From assembly GCF_009761815.1 (NCBI RefSeq), contig NZ_RWIN01000036.1, positions 32,468-96,467 on the forward strand: a stretch of 64,000 nucleotides of DNA. Direction: 5' to 3'. The DNA is from Pseudomonas sp. PB120 (lineage in GTDB: Bacteria; Pseudomonadota; Gammaproteobacteria; Pseudomonadales; Pseudomonadaceae). Of this stretch, positions 1-9,463 are shown piece by piece (within the stretch, counting starts at the first letter, position 1; every line of letters starts with the position of its first letter). The notes under the pieces are model-generated. The model was not told the DNA's origin. It was given only the letters and a program-made list of their open reading frames with translations, and did not search any database. The translations under genes were made by a program, and so were the position numbers.

Positions 1-1091
1 CCAGCCGCCAGCACGTCGACCTCCAGGGCTTCGCCGATTCCCTCGCTCAACTGGGTTCGTTCGTACTCGGCCAACTGCACTTGCTGCAACGTCTGCGTCC
101 GCCAACGGATGATGCGCGACCGCTCAAAGCCAGCGTCCCGAATGCCAGCGGTTATGGCCTGATCGGCAAGAGCAAGGCCATGCGCGACACCTATTCGCTG
201 ATCAGCAAAGTCCTGCACAGCCCTTACACGGTGTTGCTGCGCGGAGAAACCGGCACCGGTAAAGAAGTGGTCGCGCGCGCCATCCACGACTGCGGCCCGC
301 GCCGTTCGCAGGCGTTCATTGTGCAGAACTGCGCCGCGTTCCCCGAGAGCCTGCTGGAGAGCGAGCTGTTCGGTTATCGCAAAGGCGCTTTCACCGGCGC
401 AGACCGCGATCGTGCCGGACTATTCGATGCAGCCAATGGCGGCACCTTGTTGCTCGATGAAATCGGCGACATGCCGTTGTCCTTGCAAGCCAAATTGTTG
501 CGCGTGTTGCAGGAAGGCGAAATTCGTCCGCTCGGTTCCAACGACACCCACAAAATCGACGTGCGCATCATCGCCGCGACCCACCGGGATTTGTCCGCGC
601 TGGTAGGCGAAGGCAAATTTCGCGAGGACTTGTACTACCGGCTCGCGCAGTTCCCCATCGAGTTACCGGCGCTGCGCCAGCGTGAAGGCGACATTCTCGA
701 TCTGGCCCGGAATTTCGCCGAAAAGGCCTGCTCGTTTTTGCAACGCGATGCGGTGGGCTGGTCCGATGCGGCGCTGGATCGTCTGTCCGGTTATGCCTTC
801 CCGGGCAACGTGCGCGAACTCAAGGGTCTGGTCGAACGCGCCGTGCTGTTGTGTGAGGGCGGCGAGTTGCTGGCAGAGCATTTTTCCCTGCGCATGGAAC
901 CGGCGCCGAAATACATCAGCCTGAATTTGCGTGAACGCCTGGCGCAGTTCGAACGCAGCCTGCTGCTCGATTGCCTGCGCAAAAACGCCGGCAACCAGAC
1001 CCTCACGGCCCGTGAACTCGGCCTGCCACGTCGCACGCTGCTGTACCGCCTCAGTCGCCTGAATATCAACACCGGCGCCATTGATGACTGA
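1..1091 (+). CDS. sfa2: Sigma-54-dependent activator of the T6SS cluster (partial, 5' end outside window)
   Basis: Enhancer-binding protein that opens sigma-54 promoters, expected here to control T6SS genes. The reading frame is open from base 3, so the N-terminal sensory part lies left of the window. Visible are a Walker A motif (GETGTGKE, about 244-267), the sigma-54 contact motif GAFTGA (384-401), a Walker B LLLDEIGD and a C-terminal Fis-type helix-turn-helix (about 990-1075). It is followed after 42 bp by a small lipoprotein gene and then fha, tssJ, tssK, tssL, tssM, phosphatase and kinase. This is the order of the P. aeruginosa HSI-II locus, where the equivalent is Sfa2. The family is certain; the name rests on synteny. 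Confidence 0.9.
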   Translation, partial: SRQHVDLQGFADSLAQLGSFVLGQLHLLQRLRPPTDDARPLKASVPNASGYGLIGKSKAMRDTYSLISKVLHSPYTVLLRGETGTGKEVVARAIHDCGPRRSQAFIVQNCAAFPESLLESELFGYRKGAFTGADRDRAGLFDAANGGTLLLDEIGDMPLSLQAKLLRVLQEGEIRPLGSNDTHKIDVRIIAATHRDLSALVGEGKFREDLYYRLAQFPIELPALRQREGDILDLARNFAEKACSFLQRDAVGWSDAALDRLSGYAFPGNVRELKGLVERAVLLCEGGELLAEHFSLRMEPAPKYISLNLRERLAQFERSLLLDCLRKNAGNQTLTARELGLPRRTLLYRLSRLNINTGAIDD

Positions 1092-1133
1092 GCTCAATGT
1101 TTTTGTACTTTGCCTACCCCTGGAGACCCTCTG

Positions 1134-1274
1134 ATGTCTGTTCGTCACTGGCAAGCCGTCCTGCTGACCCTCGTCGTTCTATGCGGCCTCGGCGCCTGCA
1201 GCAGCAATTACAAATTCAACGACAACACCTATCGCCCTTTGGGTGATCCGCAGGCGGTCAATCGCGGCAAGTGA
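1134..1274 (+). CDS. Small T6SS-associated lipoprotein (OrfX-like)
   Basis: A 46-residue protein with a positively charged start (MSVRHWQ), a hydrophobic stretch and a lipobox LGAC followed by SSN, so the mature peptide is only about 25 residues and probably lipid-anchored. It sits between the sigma-54 activator and the FHA gene, the place of PA1664 (orfX) in the P. aeruginosa HSI-II cluster. No function is known to me. The stop codon lies 17 bp before the fha start, so it is almost certainly co-transcribed. It is easily missed because of its length. The lipoprotein call is read from the sequence; a role in secretion is inferred only from position. Confidence 0.75.
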   Translation: MSVRHWQAVLLTLVVLCGLGACSSNYKFNDNTYRPLGDPQAVNRGK

Positions 1275-1291
1275 CCGCAAGGAGCAGCACC

Positions 1292-2488
1292 ATGGAACTG
1301 GTTTTCGAAATGCTGGATACCAAGCAGTTCGTGCCTACGGATTTGCGCGAGAAGACCTTCAAACAGGCCGGCGGCGTGATTGGCCGTGGCGAGGATTGCG
1401 ACTGGATTATCCCGGACCGCAAGCGCCACCTGTCCAACCACCACGCGTTGATCAGCTACCGCGATGGCACTTTTTTTCTGACCGATACCAGTAGCAACGG
1501 TATTCAGGACAGCGGAAGCGGCACTTGTCTGCGCAAGGGTGAAGCTATACGCATTGAGCACGGCAGCATATACGTGTTGGGTGACTTCGAGATCCGTGCG
1601 CGGTTGCTACGTGCCCCGGCGAGTTTCGGTGTAGACGCCGGTCGTCCGCAAGCTGCGCGCAGCATCATTCCGGACAATGCATTCCTCGACCTCGACCCGC
1701 TGAACGCCCTTGACCCGCAAGAGCACGTGTACTCGGAAATCGACGAGCTGATCTCCCCGAGTGCCGCCATCAAGGACACCTGTCAGCGCGCCGACTATGC
1801 ACGCATCGACATGGAAAGCATGGTGGTGCCGCAGCTGGTCGAAGCCCCGGCAGAACCCGTGCCCGCACCTGTACCCAAAGCGGCCGAGGGTCAGAGTGAA
1901 GGATTCTGGAAACACTTCGGGGCCGCACTGGGTGTGGACCTCGAAGGCCTTGGCCAAGATGCCCGGGAAGCCATGGCGCTTAACGCTGCGCGCCTGCTCA
2001 AACAAAGTGTCGGTGGTTTGCAGCAGAGCCTGCGCACTCGCAGCGAACTGAAGAACGAACTGCGCCTTGCCCAGACCACGGTGCAAGGATCCCACAAAAA
2101 TCCACTGAAATTTGCAGTTGATGCCAGTGAAGCACTGGGGATTTTGTTGCAGCCGAACAAACCCGGTCAGCTGCCAGCCGAGCAGTCGATCTCACGGGCA
2201 TTCCGCGATTTGCAGGCGCATCAAGTGGCCTTGCTGACCGCCAGCCGCGCTGCTGTTCGCGGCACGCTGGAACACTTCTCGCCCCAACAATTGACCCTGC
2301 GTTTCGAGCGCGACAACAAGCCGTTACTAACGACGTCCGGCAGCCGCTGGAGAGCGTACGGTCGTTATCACCAGGCCCTGCGTCAGGACGACGACTGGAG
2401 CGAACGACTGCTGGCCCGCGACTTCGCCCAGGCCTACGAAGAGCAGATCCGCCTGATTTCCACCCTTCACACCGACCACCAAGGATGA
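1292..2488 (+). CDS. fha2: FHA-domain T6SS protein (TagH/Fha2)
   Basis: Forkhead-associated protein of the post-translational control module of the T6SS, expected to bind a phosphothreonine made by the cluster kinase. The N-terminal FHA domain (about residues 20-80) shows the typical pattern GRGEDCDW, SNHHALI and TDTSSNGI. The rest is a long linker and a helical C-terminal TagH-type region. ATG at 1292 is chosen because AAGGAG lies 7 bases upstream; an in-frame GTG at 1271 would overlap the small lipoprotein stop. The 398-residue length is normal. The 3' end runs into the tssJ start region, indicating translational coupling. Confidence 0.9.
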   Translation: MELVFEMLDTKQFVPTDLREKTFKQAGGVIGRGEDCDWIIPDRKRHLSNHHALISYRDGTFFLTDTSSNGIQDSGSGTCLRKGEAIRIEHGSIYVLGDFEIRARLLRAPASFGVDAGRPQAARSIIPDNAFLDLDPLNALDPQEHVYSEIDELISPSAAIKDTCQRADYARIDMESMVVPQLVEAPAEPVPAPVPKAAEGQSEGFWKHFGAALGVDLEGLGQDAREAMALNAARLLKQSVGGLQQSLRTRSELKNELRLAQTTVQGSHKNPLKFAVDASEALGILLQPNKPGQLPAEQSISRAFRDLQAHQVALLTASRAAVRGTLEHFSPQQLTLRFERDNKPLLTTSGSRWRAYGRYHQALRQDDDWSERLLARDFAQAYEEQIRLISTLHTDHQG

Positions 2489-2493
2489 TGTGC

Positions 2494-2994
2494 ATGTCTC
2501 GCTGTCCAACCGCTTTTTTCAAGACGCTCATGGCGATGATAGCCCTGGTGCTGCTGGCCGGTTGCTCGTCGTTGTCGCCGTACTCCCACCTCACCAAACT
2601 CAACCTGAACCTCACCGCCAGCGATCAGTTGAACCCGGATCTCAACGGACGTCCGTCGCCGATCGTGGTGCATCTGCTGGAACTCAAGCACCCGGTGGCG
2701 TTCGAGAACGCCGACTTCTTCAGCCTTTATGAGCGAGCCAAGGAGTCCCTGGCCCCGGATCTGGTCGTCAGCGAAGAGATCGAGCTGCGTCCGGGCGAAC
2801 GTGTCGAACTCAAGCTCACTGCGAAAGAGGGCAGCCGTTACGTCGGAATCCTCGCAGCCTACCGCGACCTACCGGAAACCAAATGGCGCTACACCGTGCC
2901 AATCACGCCTAAGGAAATCACCGAAGTCGAATTGATCCTCGACCAGGCCGGCATCCGCAACAGCCATGAAACGCTTGCCAGGGCGGATGACTGA
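2494..2994 (+). CDS. tssJ: T6SS outer-membrane lipoprotein TssJ (Lip2)
   Basis: Outer-membrane lipoprotein that anchors the TssL-TssM inner-membrane complex to the outer membrane. It has a short basic N-terminus, a hydrophobic segment and the lipobox LLAGC followed by SSL, then a beta-rich transthyretin-like domain of about 140 residues. Three in-frame ATG codons occur (2485, 2488, 2494). The last is preferred because AAGGA at 2481-2485 is then 8 bases upstream, and because the first two overlap the fha stop. tssK starts 2 bp after the stop. Family length is typical. Confidence 0.9.
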   Translation: MSRCPTAFFKTLMAMIALVLLAGCSSLSPYSHLTKLNLNLTASDQLNPDLNGRPSPIVVHLLELKHPVAFENADFFSLYERAKESLAPDLVVSEEIELRPGERVELKLTAKEGSRYVGILAAYRDLPETKWRYTVPITPKEITEVELILDQAGIRNSHETLARADD

Positions 2995-2996
2995 TC

Positions 2997-4328
2997 ATGA
3001 ATCTCCATAAAGTCATTTGGCAGGAAGGCATGCTGCTGCGCCCCCAGCACTTTCAGCACAGCGATCGTTACTACGATCACCAGATGAAAACCCGCACCCA
3101 GTTGCTGGGCAGCTACACCTGGGGCTTTCTCAGCCTCGACATTGATTTGCAGTTCCTCAACATGGGCAAACTCGTTATCAGCCACGCCTCGGGGGTTCTC
3201 CCGGACGGAAGCCTGTTCGAGCTCGTTGGCAGCACTGAGCCGCTGGCGCTTGATGTGCCGCCGAGCACGGGCAACACGCCGATTTATCTGACGCTGCCGC
3301 TGGTCACCGGTAACCACATCGAATCACGTCGCCCGGAGCAATCCGAAGTGCTGGCGCGGTTCACTGCGTACGAAGCCGACGTAGCCGACTCCAACGCCGG
3401 TGATGACTCCGTCAGCCAAATCAGCTGTGGACGACCGGACTTCAAACTGTTGCTGGGCGAGCAGCAGAGCGATCAGGCCTATGTGAAATTGAAGATCTGC
3501 GACGTGCTCGACACTACGCCCGACGGCGTGATAACCCTCGATCCGGACTTCGTGCCGACTTACATTCAGGCGCATTCGTCCAGCTACCTGCTGTCGTGCC
3601 TCAAAGAGGTGATCAGCCTGCTCGGCCACCGCGGCGACGCCATCGCTGAACGCATTCGCTCTAACGGAAAGGTCGGTGGCGCCGAAGTTGGCGACTTCAT
3701 GATGTTGCAACTGATCAACCGCACCGAGTTGTTGCTGCGTCACTACCTCGGCCTGGAGCAGGTTCACCCGGAAGAGTTGTATCGCACGCTGTTGACCATG
3801 CTTGGTGACCTGGCGACCTTTTCCAACGACAGCAAACGCCCACGTCTGGACAGCCGTTACCAGCACAGTGACCAGGGCGCGAGCTTTCGCAAGTTGATGG
3901 AAGCGATTCGTCAGGTGCTGTCGATGGTGCTTGAGCAGCACGCCATCGAACTTGTCCTGCAAGCGCGTCAGTACGGGATCATCGTCTCGCCATTGCACGA
4001 CCACAAACTGCTGGGCTCGGCGTCGTTTGTACTCGCGGCCAGCGCCGACTGCGACCCCGAAGAGCTGCGCCATCGCCTGCCGGCGCACCTGAAAGTGGCA
4101 CCGGTGGAGCGCATCCGTGACTTGGTGAATCTGCATCTGCCAGGCATCAAGGTCAGACCGTTGCCGGTGGCCCCGCGGCAGATTGCGTTTCACTCCAACA
4201 AAACCTATTTCATCCTCGAACTCAGTTCCGATGACCTGGCTCAACTCGAGCGCTCCGGCGGCTTCGCGTTCCATGTGTCCGGCGAATTTGCCGAACTCGA
4301 ATTGAAATTCTGGGCCATCAGGAACTGA
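2997..4328 (+). CDS. tssK: T6SS baseplate protein TssK
   Basis: Cytoplasmic baseplate subunit linking the TssFGE wedge to the TssJLM membrane complex (HsiJ2 in P. aeruginosa naming). The diagnostic N-terminus VIWQEGMLLRPQHFQ is intact and the 443-residue length is usual for the family. It begins 2 bp after tssJ and ends 5 bp before tssL, so the three are translated as a unit. No truncation or frameshift is seen. Confidence 0.97.
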   Translation: MNLHKVIWQEGMLLRPQHFQHSDRYYDHQMKTRTQLLGSYTWGFLSLDIDLQFLNMGKLVISHASGVLPDGSLFELVGSTEPLALDVPPSTGNTPIYLTLPLVTGNHIESRRPEQSEVLARFTAYEADVADSNAGDDSVSQISCGRPDFKLLLGEQQSDQAYVKLKICDVLDTTPDGVITLDPDFVPTYIQAHSSSYLLSCLKEVISLLGHRGDAIAERIRSNGKVGGAEVGDFMMLQLINRTELLLRHYLGLEQVHPEELYRTLLTMLGDLATFSNDSKRPRLDSRYQHSDQGASFRKLMEAIRQVLSMVLEQHAIELVLQARQYGIIVSPLHDHKLLGSASFVLAASADCDPEELRHRLPAHLKVAPVERIRDLVNLHLPGIKVRPLPVAPRQIAFHSNKTYFILELSSDDLAQLERSGGFAFHVSGEFAELELKFWAIRN

Positions 4329-4333
4329 CCGAC

Positions 4334-5203
4334 ATGATCAAGGACACGGGACACCATCAGGACGATAAAACCGTCCTGCTCGACCGGCAGGGCCGCGGGC
4401 CGGCGCAAAGTCCGCTGACAGATTTCGCTGCACCGCCGCGCTTTGAGCAGCTTGAAGAGCGGATGATCTACGCTGCGCGCCTGCGCCCGGCAGAGACGTT
4501 CAATATCAGCCTCAACTCCCTGGTGGCCGCTGGGTCAGAGGTGTTGTCGGAAGTGGTGCGGCTCAAGCACAGCGACACCCGCGAAGACCTGCACGCACTC
4601 AATAAGCGACTGACCGACGCGCTGAAACTGTTCGACGCTCGCGCACAGCACGAAGGCGCCGAAAGCAGCCAGGTGACGGCCGCGCGTTACGTGCTTTGCA
4701 CCGTGGTCGATGAAGCCGTCGTCACCACGCCGTGGGGCAATGAAAGCGACTGGTCGCAGATGAGCCTGCTCAGCAGCTTCCATAACGAGACCTTCGGCGG
4801 CCAGAAGTTCTTTCAGCTACTGGATAGCCTGTCGAAAAATCCGGTCAAGCACCTGCCGATGCTGGAGCTGATGTACCTGTGCCTGTCCCTGGGGTTTGAA
4901 GGCAAGTACCGGGTGCAAGCGCGCGGCATGTTCGAACTCGAGGGCATCCGCGACGCGTTGTTTCGGCAGATCCGTCAGTTGCGCGGCGACGTCACTCGCG
5001 AGCTGTCACCGCAATGGGAGGGCTTGAATGCCCAGCGCCGCAGCCTGGTACGCATCGTGCCAGCGTGGAGGGTGGTGCTGTTCACCGTGGTCTGTCTGGC
5101 CGTGATGTATTCGGGTTTCGCCTGGGTCTTGGGCGAGCAGCGCGACACCGTTCTGCAACCTTATCAGCCGCTGAATTCGGCAGTAGCCCGGCCGCAGCCG
5201 TAA
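4334..5203 (+). CDS. tssL: T6SS inner-membrane protein TssL (DotU family)
   Basis: IcmH/DotU-family component that forms the T6SS inner-membrane complex with TssM. A soluble cytoplasmic helical domain is followed by one C-terminal transmembrane segment (about residues 247-267, VVLFTVVCLAVMYSG). The protein stops soon after it, at 289 residues, so it is the short form without the OmpA-like peptidoglycan-binding extension; anchoring to the wall would need another protein. The gap to tssM is 13 bp. Confidence 0.95.
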   Translation: MIKDTGHHQDDKTVLLDRQGRGPAQSPLTDFAAPPRFEQLEERMIYAARLRPAETFNISLNSLVAAGSEVLSEVVRLKHSDTREDLHALNKRLTDALKLFDARAQHEGAESSQVTAARYVLCTVVDEAVVTTPWGNESDWSQMSLLSSFHNETFGGQKFFQLLDSLSKNPVKHLPMLELMYLCLSLGFEGKYRVQARGMFELEGIRDALFRQIRQLRGDVTRELSPQWEGLNAQRRSLVRIVPAWRVVLFTVVCLAVMYSGFAWVLGEQRDTVLQPYQPLNSAVARPQP

Positions 5204-5216
5204 ACAGGGACGTGTG

Positions 5217-8200
5217 ATGAGAAAGTTTTTCAAGAAAGTCGGTGCCCTGGTGCGCCAGACTTGGGTCTGGACTTTGCTGCTGGTGCTGTCGGTCGCATTG
5301 TTGGTGTGGTGTGTCGGGCCGTTGCTGGCGGTCGATGACTATAAGTTCTGGAAAGGTTCGACCTCCCGTTTGCTGACCATCAGTGTGTTGTTCCTGATGT
5401 GGGGTCTGACGATGGTCTTCGTCAGCTGGCGCACAAGCGCGCGCAAAAAAGCCGTCGAAGAGACCGAGGACGGCCAGGGTCGGATCCGCCGTGAAGAGCT
5501 CATCAACGATGAGCAGAAAGTGTTGAAGGAGCGTTTCAAGGACGCCCTGAAAACCCTGAAGACGTCGAGCCTGTATCGCGGCCGCAGCGAGCACTGGCGC
5601 AATGACTTGCCGTGGTATTTGCTGATCGGCCCGCAGGGCAGTGGCAAGACCAGCCTGCTGGACTTCTCGGGGCTTGAGTTTCCGATCAACAAGATCGACC
5701 GCAAACTGACCCGCGACACCCTCGGTACCCGTCATTGCGACTGGTACTTCGCCGACCACGGTGTGCTGATCGACACTGCCGGTCGATACCTGACCCAGCC
5801 GGATGCCGAAGTCGACGGCAGCGCCTGGAGCATGTTGCTCGACCTGCTGCGCAAGCGTCGCCGCAACCGTCCGTTAAACGGTGTGCTGGTGACCATTCCC
5901 GTGGAAATGCTGTTTAGCAATGCTGAGCCGAACCTAGAAACACTGGCTCGCCAAGTGCGTGCGCGCTTGCAGGACGTGCACCAGAAACTGCACGTCGATG
6001 TGCCGATCTATCTGGTGCTGAGCAAGGCGGAGAAGCTGCTCGGTTTCGATGAATTTTTCGATCAGCTGACCCGCGAAGAAAGCGATCAGGTGCTCGGTAC
6101 CAGTTTCCGCCAAGAGCAAAGCGGTGCCGACGTGACAGTGCTGCGTGCCGAGTTCGAAGCATTGCTGCGTCGCCTCAACAGTCAGGTGATCATGCGCATG
6201 CACCAGGAGCGCGATACCCGACGCCGTGGCCGCATCCTCGACTTCCCACACCAATTGGGGCAGATCGGCGAGCGTTTGTGCCTGTTCGTCGACATGGCCT
6301 TTACCGGCAACCGCTATCAGCGCGTCAGCCAATTGCGCGGTTTCTACTTGATCAGTGCACCGTATCTGACTCAGGAAATAGACCCGGACACGGCCGGCAT
6401 CGGCGCCAATCTGGGGATGAAGTCCGGCGTGTTGCCGACGCTGCGCAGTGGCCGTTCGCGGTTCATTCACCACTTGCTCAGCCGGGTGATTTTCCCCGAG
6501 GCCGATCTGGCCGGGCTGGACAAGCGTGAACGCAGTCGCATCCATTGGGGCCAGCGTGGGTTGTATGTGGGCGCCCTGGCGGCGCTGGGGCTTTTCGGTC
6601 TGTTGTGGGCGGGCGGTTTCTCCGCCAACTATGAGCGCCTGGAAAACCTGCGCAATCTGGCACAAACCTGGACGCAACAACGGTCGGCGCTGATCGCTCG
6701 CAATGATTCCATGGCGGTGCTCAAGACCCTCGACACCCGTTATGCGGCGACTCAGGTGTTCCCGAAAAAGGGTGATGTCGGTTACCTCAAGCGAGGTGGC
6801 CTGTACCAGGGGAACGATGTTAATCCTGTGGTGGAAGCGGCTTACGAACGAGAGCTCGAAACGCAACTGCTACCCAAGGTCGCAACGCTGCTGGAAGGGC
6901 AGATCCGCGTCAACACGAAGGACCGCGAACGCCTGCTCAATAGCCTGCGTGCGTACCTGATGCTGAACATGAAAGATCGCCGTGATACGGCATGGCTCAA
7001 GGATTGGGTCGCTACCGAGTGGTCGTTGCACTACGCTGGCAACACGGCAGTGCAGAACGGTTTGAACACGCACTTCGAGCGTTTGCTCAGGCAGCCGTTT
7101 ATCTATCCGCTGAACGATCAACTGGTGGTTCAGGCGCGGCAGGTACTGCGCAGCGAATCGCTGGCCAACGTGGTTTACCGGATGCTGCGCGAGCAGGCCC
7201 GAGATCTGCCGGAGTACCGTTTGAGCCAACACCTGGGCCCGCAAGGTGCTTTGTTTGTCGGCACCGATTACGCGATTCCGGGCTTCTACACCCGGCAGGG
7301 TTATCGGCAATATTTCTCCGTCCAGGGCGGTACGTTGGTTGCCGACATCCTGCGAGACAATTGGGTGCTTGGCGAAAGCTCGGGTATCAGCGGCATGGAC
7401 TTGCGCCGCTTGATGGTCGAACTGGAACAACTGTACTTCCGCGACTACGCCAACTTCTGGAGTGAAGCGGTTGGCCAGGTTGCCTTGCCCCCGATCGATG
7501 AGGCGGGTGACAGTGCGGAGCAATTGGCGGGCCTGACGTCGGCCAATTCCCCCGTCCTGCAACTGCTGGTAGAAGTGCGGGAGAACACCCGGTTCCAGCT
7601 GATTGCCGACAGTGCCGGCACCGATGCTGCCGGGAAACTGGCAGAGAAGGGCGGCAAGCTCGGTAAGCTGGCCGCTGCCGCTGCCGACAAAGCGTCGGAC
7701 ATGGCCAGGAACCTGCCGGACACCTCAAAGAAATCCCTGCAACGTCGCTTCGAGCCGCTGCACCGTTTGCTGGATGGCAACAACGGCCCGAGCGCTGAGT
7801 TGATCCCGGCACTGACAGCGCTCAACGACCTGCAACTGCAACTGGCAAGTCTCGCGCGTGCCAGTGCGCCAGAGCACGCCGCGTTCGAGATGGCCAAGAT
7901 CCGCATGAGCGGCCAGCGCGACGCATTGAGCAATCTGCGAAATGCATCGAACCGCTTACCGCGCCCGATCAACGCATGGTTCAACGTGCTGGCCGAAGAC
8001 ACCTGGCGCCTGGTGCTCAACGATTCCTACCGGTACCTGAACCAGCGCTATCAGAGCGAGCTGTACAGCTTCTACGGCAAGGCGATCAACAAGCGTTACC
8101 CATTCAGCGCCCACAGCACCAGCGACGTGGCGATCAGCGACTTCCGTGAGTTCTTCAAGGTGCAGGGCATTGCCGATCGCTTCTTCGATCATTACATGCG

Positions 8201-8735
8201 CCCGTTTGTCAGTGGCGATCCCGGTAATTACCGCCTGCGCAGTATCGACGGTCACAGCTTGCCGATCTCCAGGGTCTACCTTGACCAGATGACCGCCGTG
8301 CAAGTGATTCGCCAGAGCTTCTTCTCGATCAACACGGCTGAACCGCAGGTGCAGTTCAAACTCGAGCCCTACACCCTCGACCCTGCTGTCAGTCGTTCCG
8401 AGTTCAAGTTCGGCGACAAGACCATCGAATACCGTCATGGCCCTATCGTGCCGGTTTCATTTGAATGGCCGACTGACGCTGAAGACGGTCGTACCAGCCT
8501 GGTAATGGACAAGATGGTCGGCCGCCCGATCGGCATCGAGAAGAACTCCGGTCCGTGGTCACTGTTCCGATTGTTCGACCTGATGCAGACCGAATACTTG
8601 AGCGGTCGCGACGTGCTGGTGCTGAAGGCCGATGTGGGCGGCCTGCGCGCCAACTACTTGCTGGCCAGCCAGCGCTCGCCAAACCCGTTCGATATGGGGG
8701 TGCTGCGCACATTCCGTATGCCGGTGCAGCTCTGA
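5217..8735 (+). CDS. tssM: T6SS membrane-complex ATPase-like protein TssM (IcmF)
   Basis: Large inner-membrane scaffold spanning the periplasm to reach TssJ. Two N-terminal transmembrane segments (about residues 15-35 and 52-72) precede a cytoplasmic GTPase-like domain with Walker A GPQGSGKT (residues 138-145). A third membrane segment lies near residue 447-466 and is followed by a roughly 700-residue periplasmic IcmF-related region. The start at 5217 follows AGGGA by 6 bases; an in-frame GTG sits at 5214. The Walker A lysine is present, which is not the case in every TssM. The stop overlaps the start of the phosphatase gene by one base. Confidence 0.96.
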   Translation: MRKFFKKVGALVRQTWVWTLLLVLSVALLVWCVGPLLAVDDYKFWKGSTSRLLTISVLFLMWGLTMVFVSWRTSARKKAVEETEDGQGRIRREELINDEQKVLKERFKDALKTLKTSSLYRGRSEHWRNDLPWYLLIGPQGSGKTSLLDFSGLEFPINKIDRKLTRDTLGTRHCDWYFADHGVLIDTAGRYLTQPDAEVDGSAWSMLLDLLRKRRRNRPLNGVLVTIPVEMLFSNAEPNLETLARQVRARLQDVHQKLHVDVPIYLVLSKAEKLLGFDEFFDQLTREESDQVLGTSFRQEQSGADVTVLRAEFEALLRRLNSQVIMRMHQERDTRRRGRILDFPHQLGQIGERLCLFVDMAFTGNRYQRVSQLRGFYLISAPYLTQEIDPDTAGIGANLGMKSGVLPTLRSGRSRFIHHLLSRVIFPEADLAGLDKRERSRIHWGQRGLYVGALAALGLFGLLWAGGFSANYERLENLRNLAQTWTQQRSALIARNDSMAVLKTLDTRYAATQVFPKKGDVGYLKRGGLYQGNDVNPVVEAAYERELETQLLPKVATLLEGQIRVNTKDRERLLNSLRAYLMLNMKDRRDTAWLKDWVATEWSLHYAGNTAVQNGLNTHFERLLRQPFIYPLNDQLVVQARQVLRSESLANVVYRMLREQARDLPEYRLSQHLGPQGALFVGTDYAIPGFYTRQGYRQYFSVQGGTLVADILRDNWVLGESSGISGMDLRRLMVELEQLYFRDYANFWSEAVGQVALPPIDEAGDSAEQLAGLTSANSPVLQLLVEVRENTRFQLIADSAGTDAAGKLAEKGGKLGKLAAAAADKASDMARNLPDTSKKSLQRRFEPLHRLLDGNNGPSAELIPALTALNDLQLQLASLARASAPEHAAFEMAKIRMSGQRDALSNLRNASNRLPRPINAWFNVLAEDTWRLVLNDSYRYLNQRYQSELYSFYGKAINKRYPFSAHSTSDVAISDFREFFKVQGIADRFFDHYMRPFVSGDPGNYRLRSIDGHSLPISRVYLDQMTAVQVIRQSFFSINTAEPQVQFKLEPYTLDPAVSRSEFKFGDKTIEYRHGPIVPVSFEWPTDAEDGRTSLVMDKMVGRPIGIEKNSGPWSLFRLFDLMQTEYLSGRDVLVLKADVGGLRANYLLASQRSPNPFDMGVLRTFRMPVQL

Positions 8736-9463
8736 TGGGGGTTGCCAGTTCCTGGCGCAGCGCTGCGCGCACCGATACTGGCAAGGTCCGGGCGCGCAAC
8801 GAAGATGCGTTCCTCGACAGCCCAGAGCAGGGGTTGTGGGTGGTCGCGGACGGTATGGGCGGTCATCAGGGCGGCGATATTGCCAGCCAATTGATCGTCG
8901 CCAGTCTGGCGGAATTGCCGATGCAGGACGATTTTGACCAACGTCTAAAAGGTATTCGCCGGTGCCTGCACTGGCTCAATCGCCGCTTGGGGCAGGAGTT
9001 GACCGTCACCGCCGGGCGGCACGACAGCATTATGGGCAGCACCGTGGTGGCGCTGCTGGTAAAAGGCAATCGAGCGGCCTGTATCTGGGCCGGCGACAGC
9101 CGCTGCTACTTGTGGCGTGCTCAGCGTTTGTATCAGCTGTCCAAGGACCATTCGTTGCAACAGCAACTCATCGACGACCAGCAAATGAGCCTTGAAGATG
9201 CCCGTGCACATCCCGGCGCACATGCCTTGACCCGCGCGGTCGGAGCTGCCGAGCAATTGACACTGGACGTGCTCGAACTCGAGGTGCGCCCCGGCGATGC
9301 GTTTCTGTTGTGCAGCGATGGTTTGTACAACGGGATGAGCAGCGATGTTTTGGGTAGGGCCCTGAGCTTGGTGGCGCCGCATGTCGCACTGGAGCGGCTG
9401 TTCGACGGCGCTTTGCTTGGCTCGGCCACGGACAACCTGACCGCCGTAGTGATACGCCAATGA
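8735..9463 (+). CDS. stp1: PP2C-type serine/threonine phosphatase of the T6SS cluster
   Basis: Metal-dependent phosphatase expected to reverse phosphorylation by the neighbouring kinase, acting on the FHA protein or kinase itself. PP2C motifs appear in order: ARNEDAFLD, VADGMGGHQGGD, GSTVVALL, WAGDSRCYLWR, SDGLYNGM and DNLTAVVIR, including the metal-binding aspartates. The frame is open far upstream inside tssM, but the start is taken at 8735 because the TGATG overlap with tssM is classic coupling and the first PP2C motif follows 20 residues later. The 242-residue size matches PppA/Stp1. The stop overlaps the kinase start by four bases. Confidence 0.95.
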   Translation: MGVASSWRSAARTDTGKVRARNEDAFLDSPEQGLWVVADGMGGHQGGDIASQLIVASLAELPMQDDFDQRLKGIRRCLHWLNRRLGQELTVTAGRHDSIMGSTVVALLVKGNRAACIWAGDSRCYLWRAQRLYQLSKDHSLQQQLIDDQQMSLEDARAHPGAHALTRAVGAAEQLTLDVLELEVRPGDAFLLCSDGLYNGMSSDVLGRALSLVAPHVALERLFDGALLGSATDNLTAVVIRQ

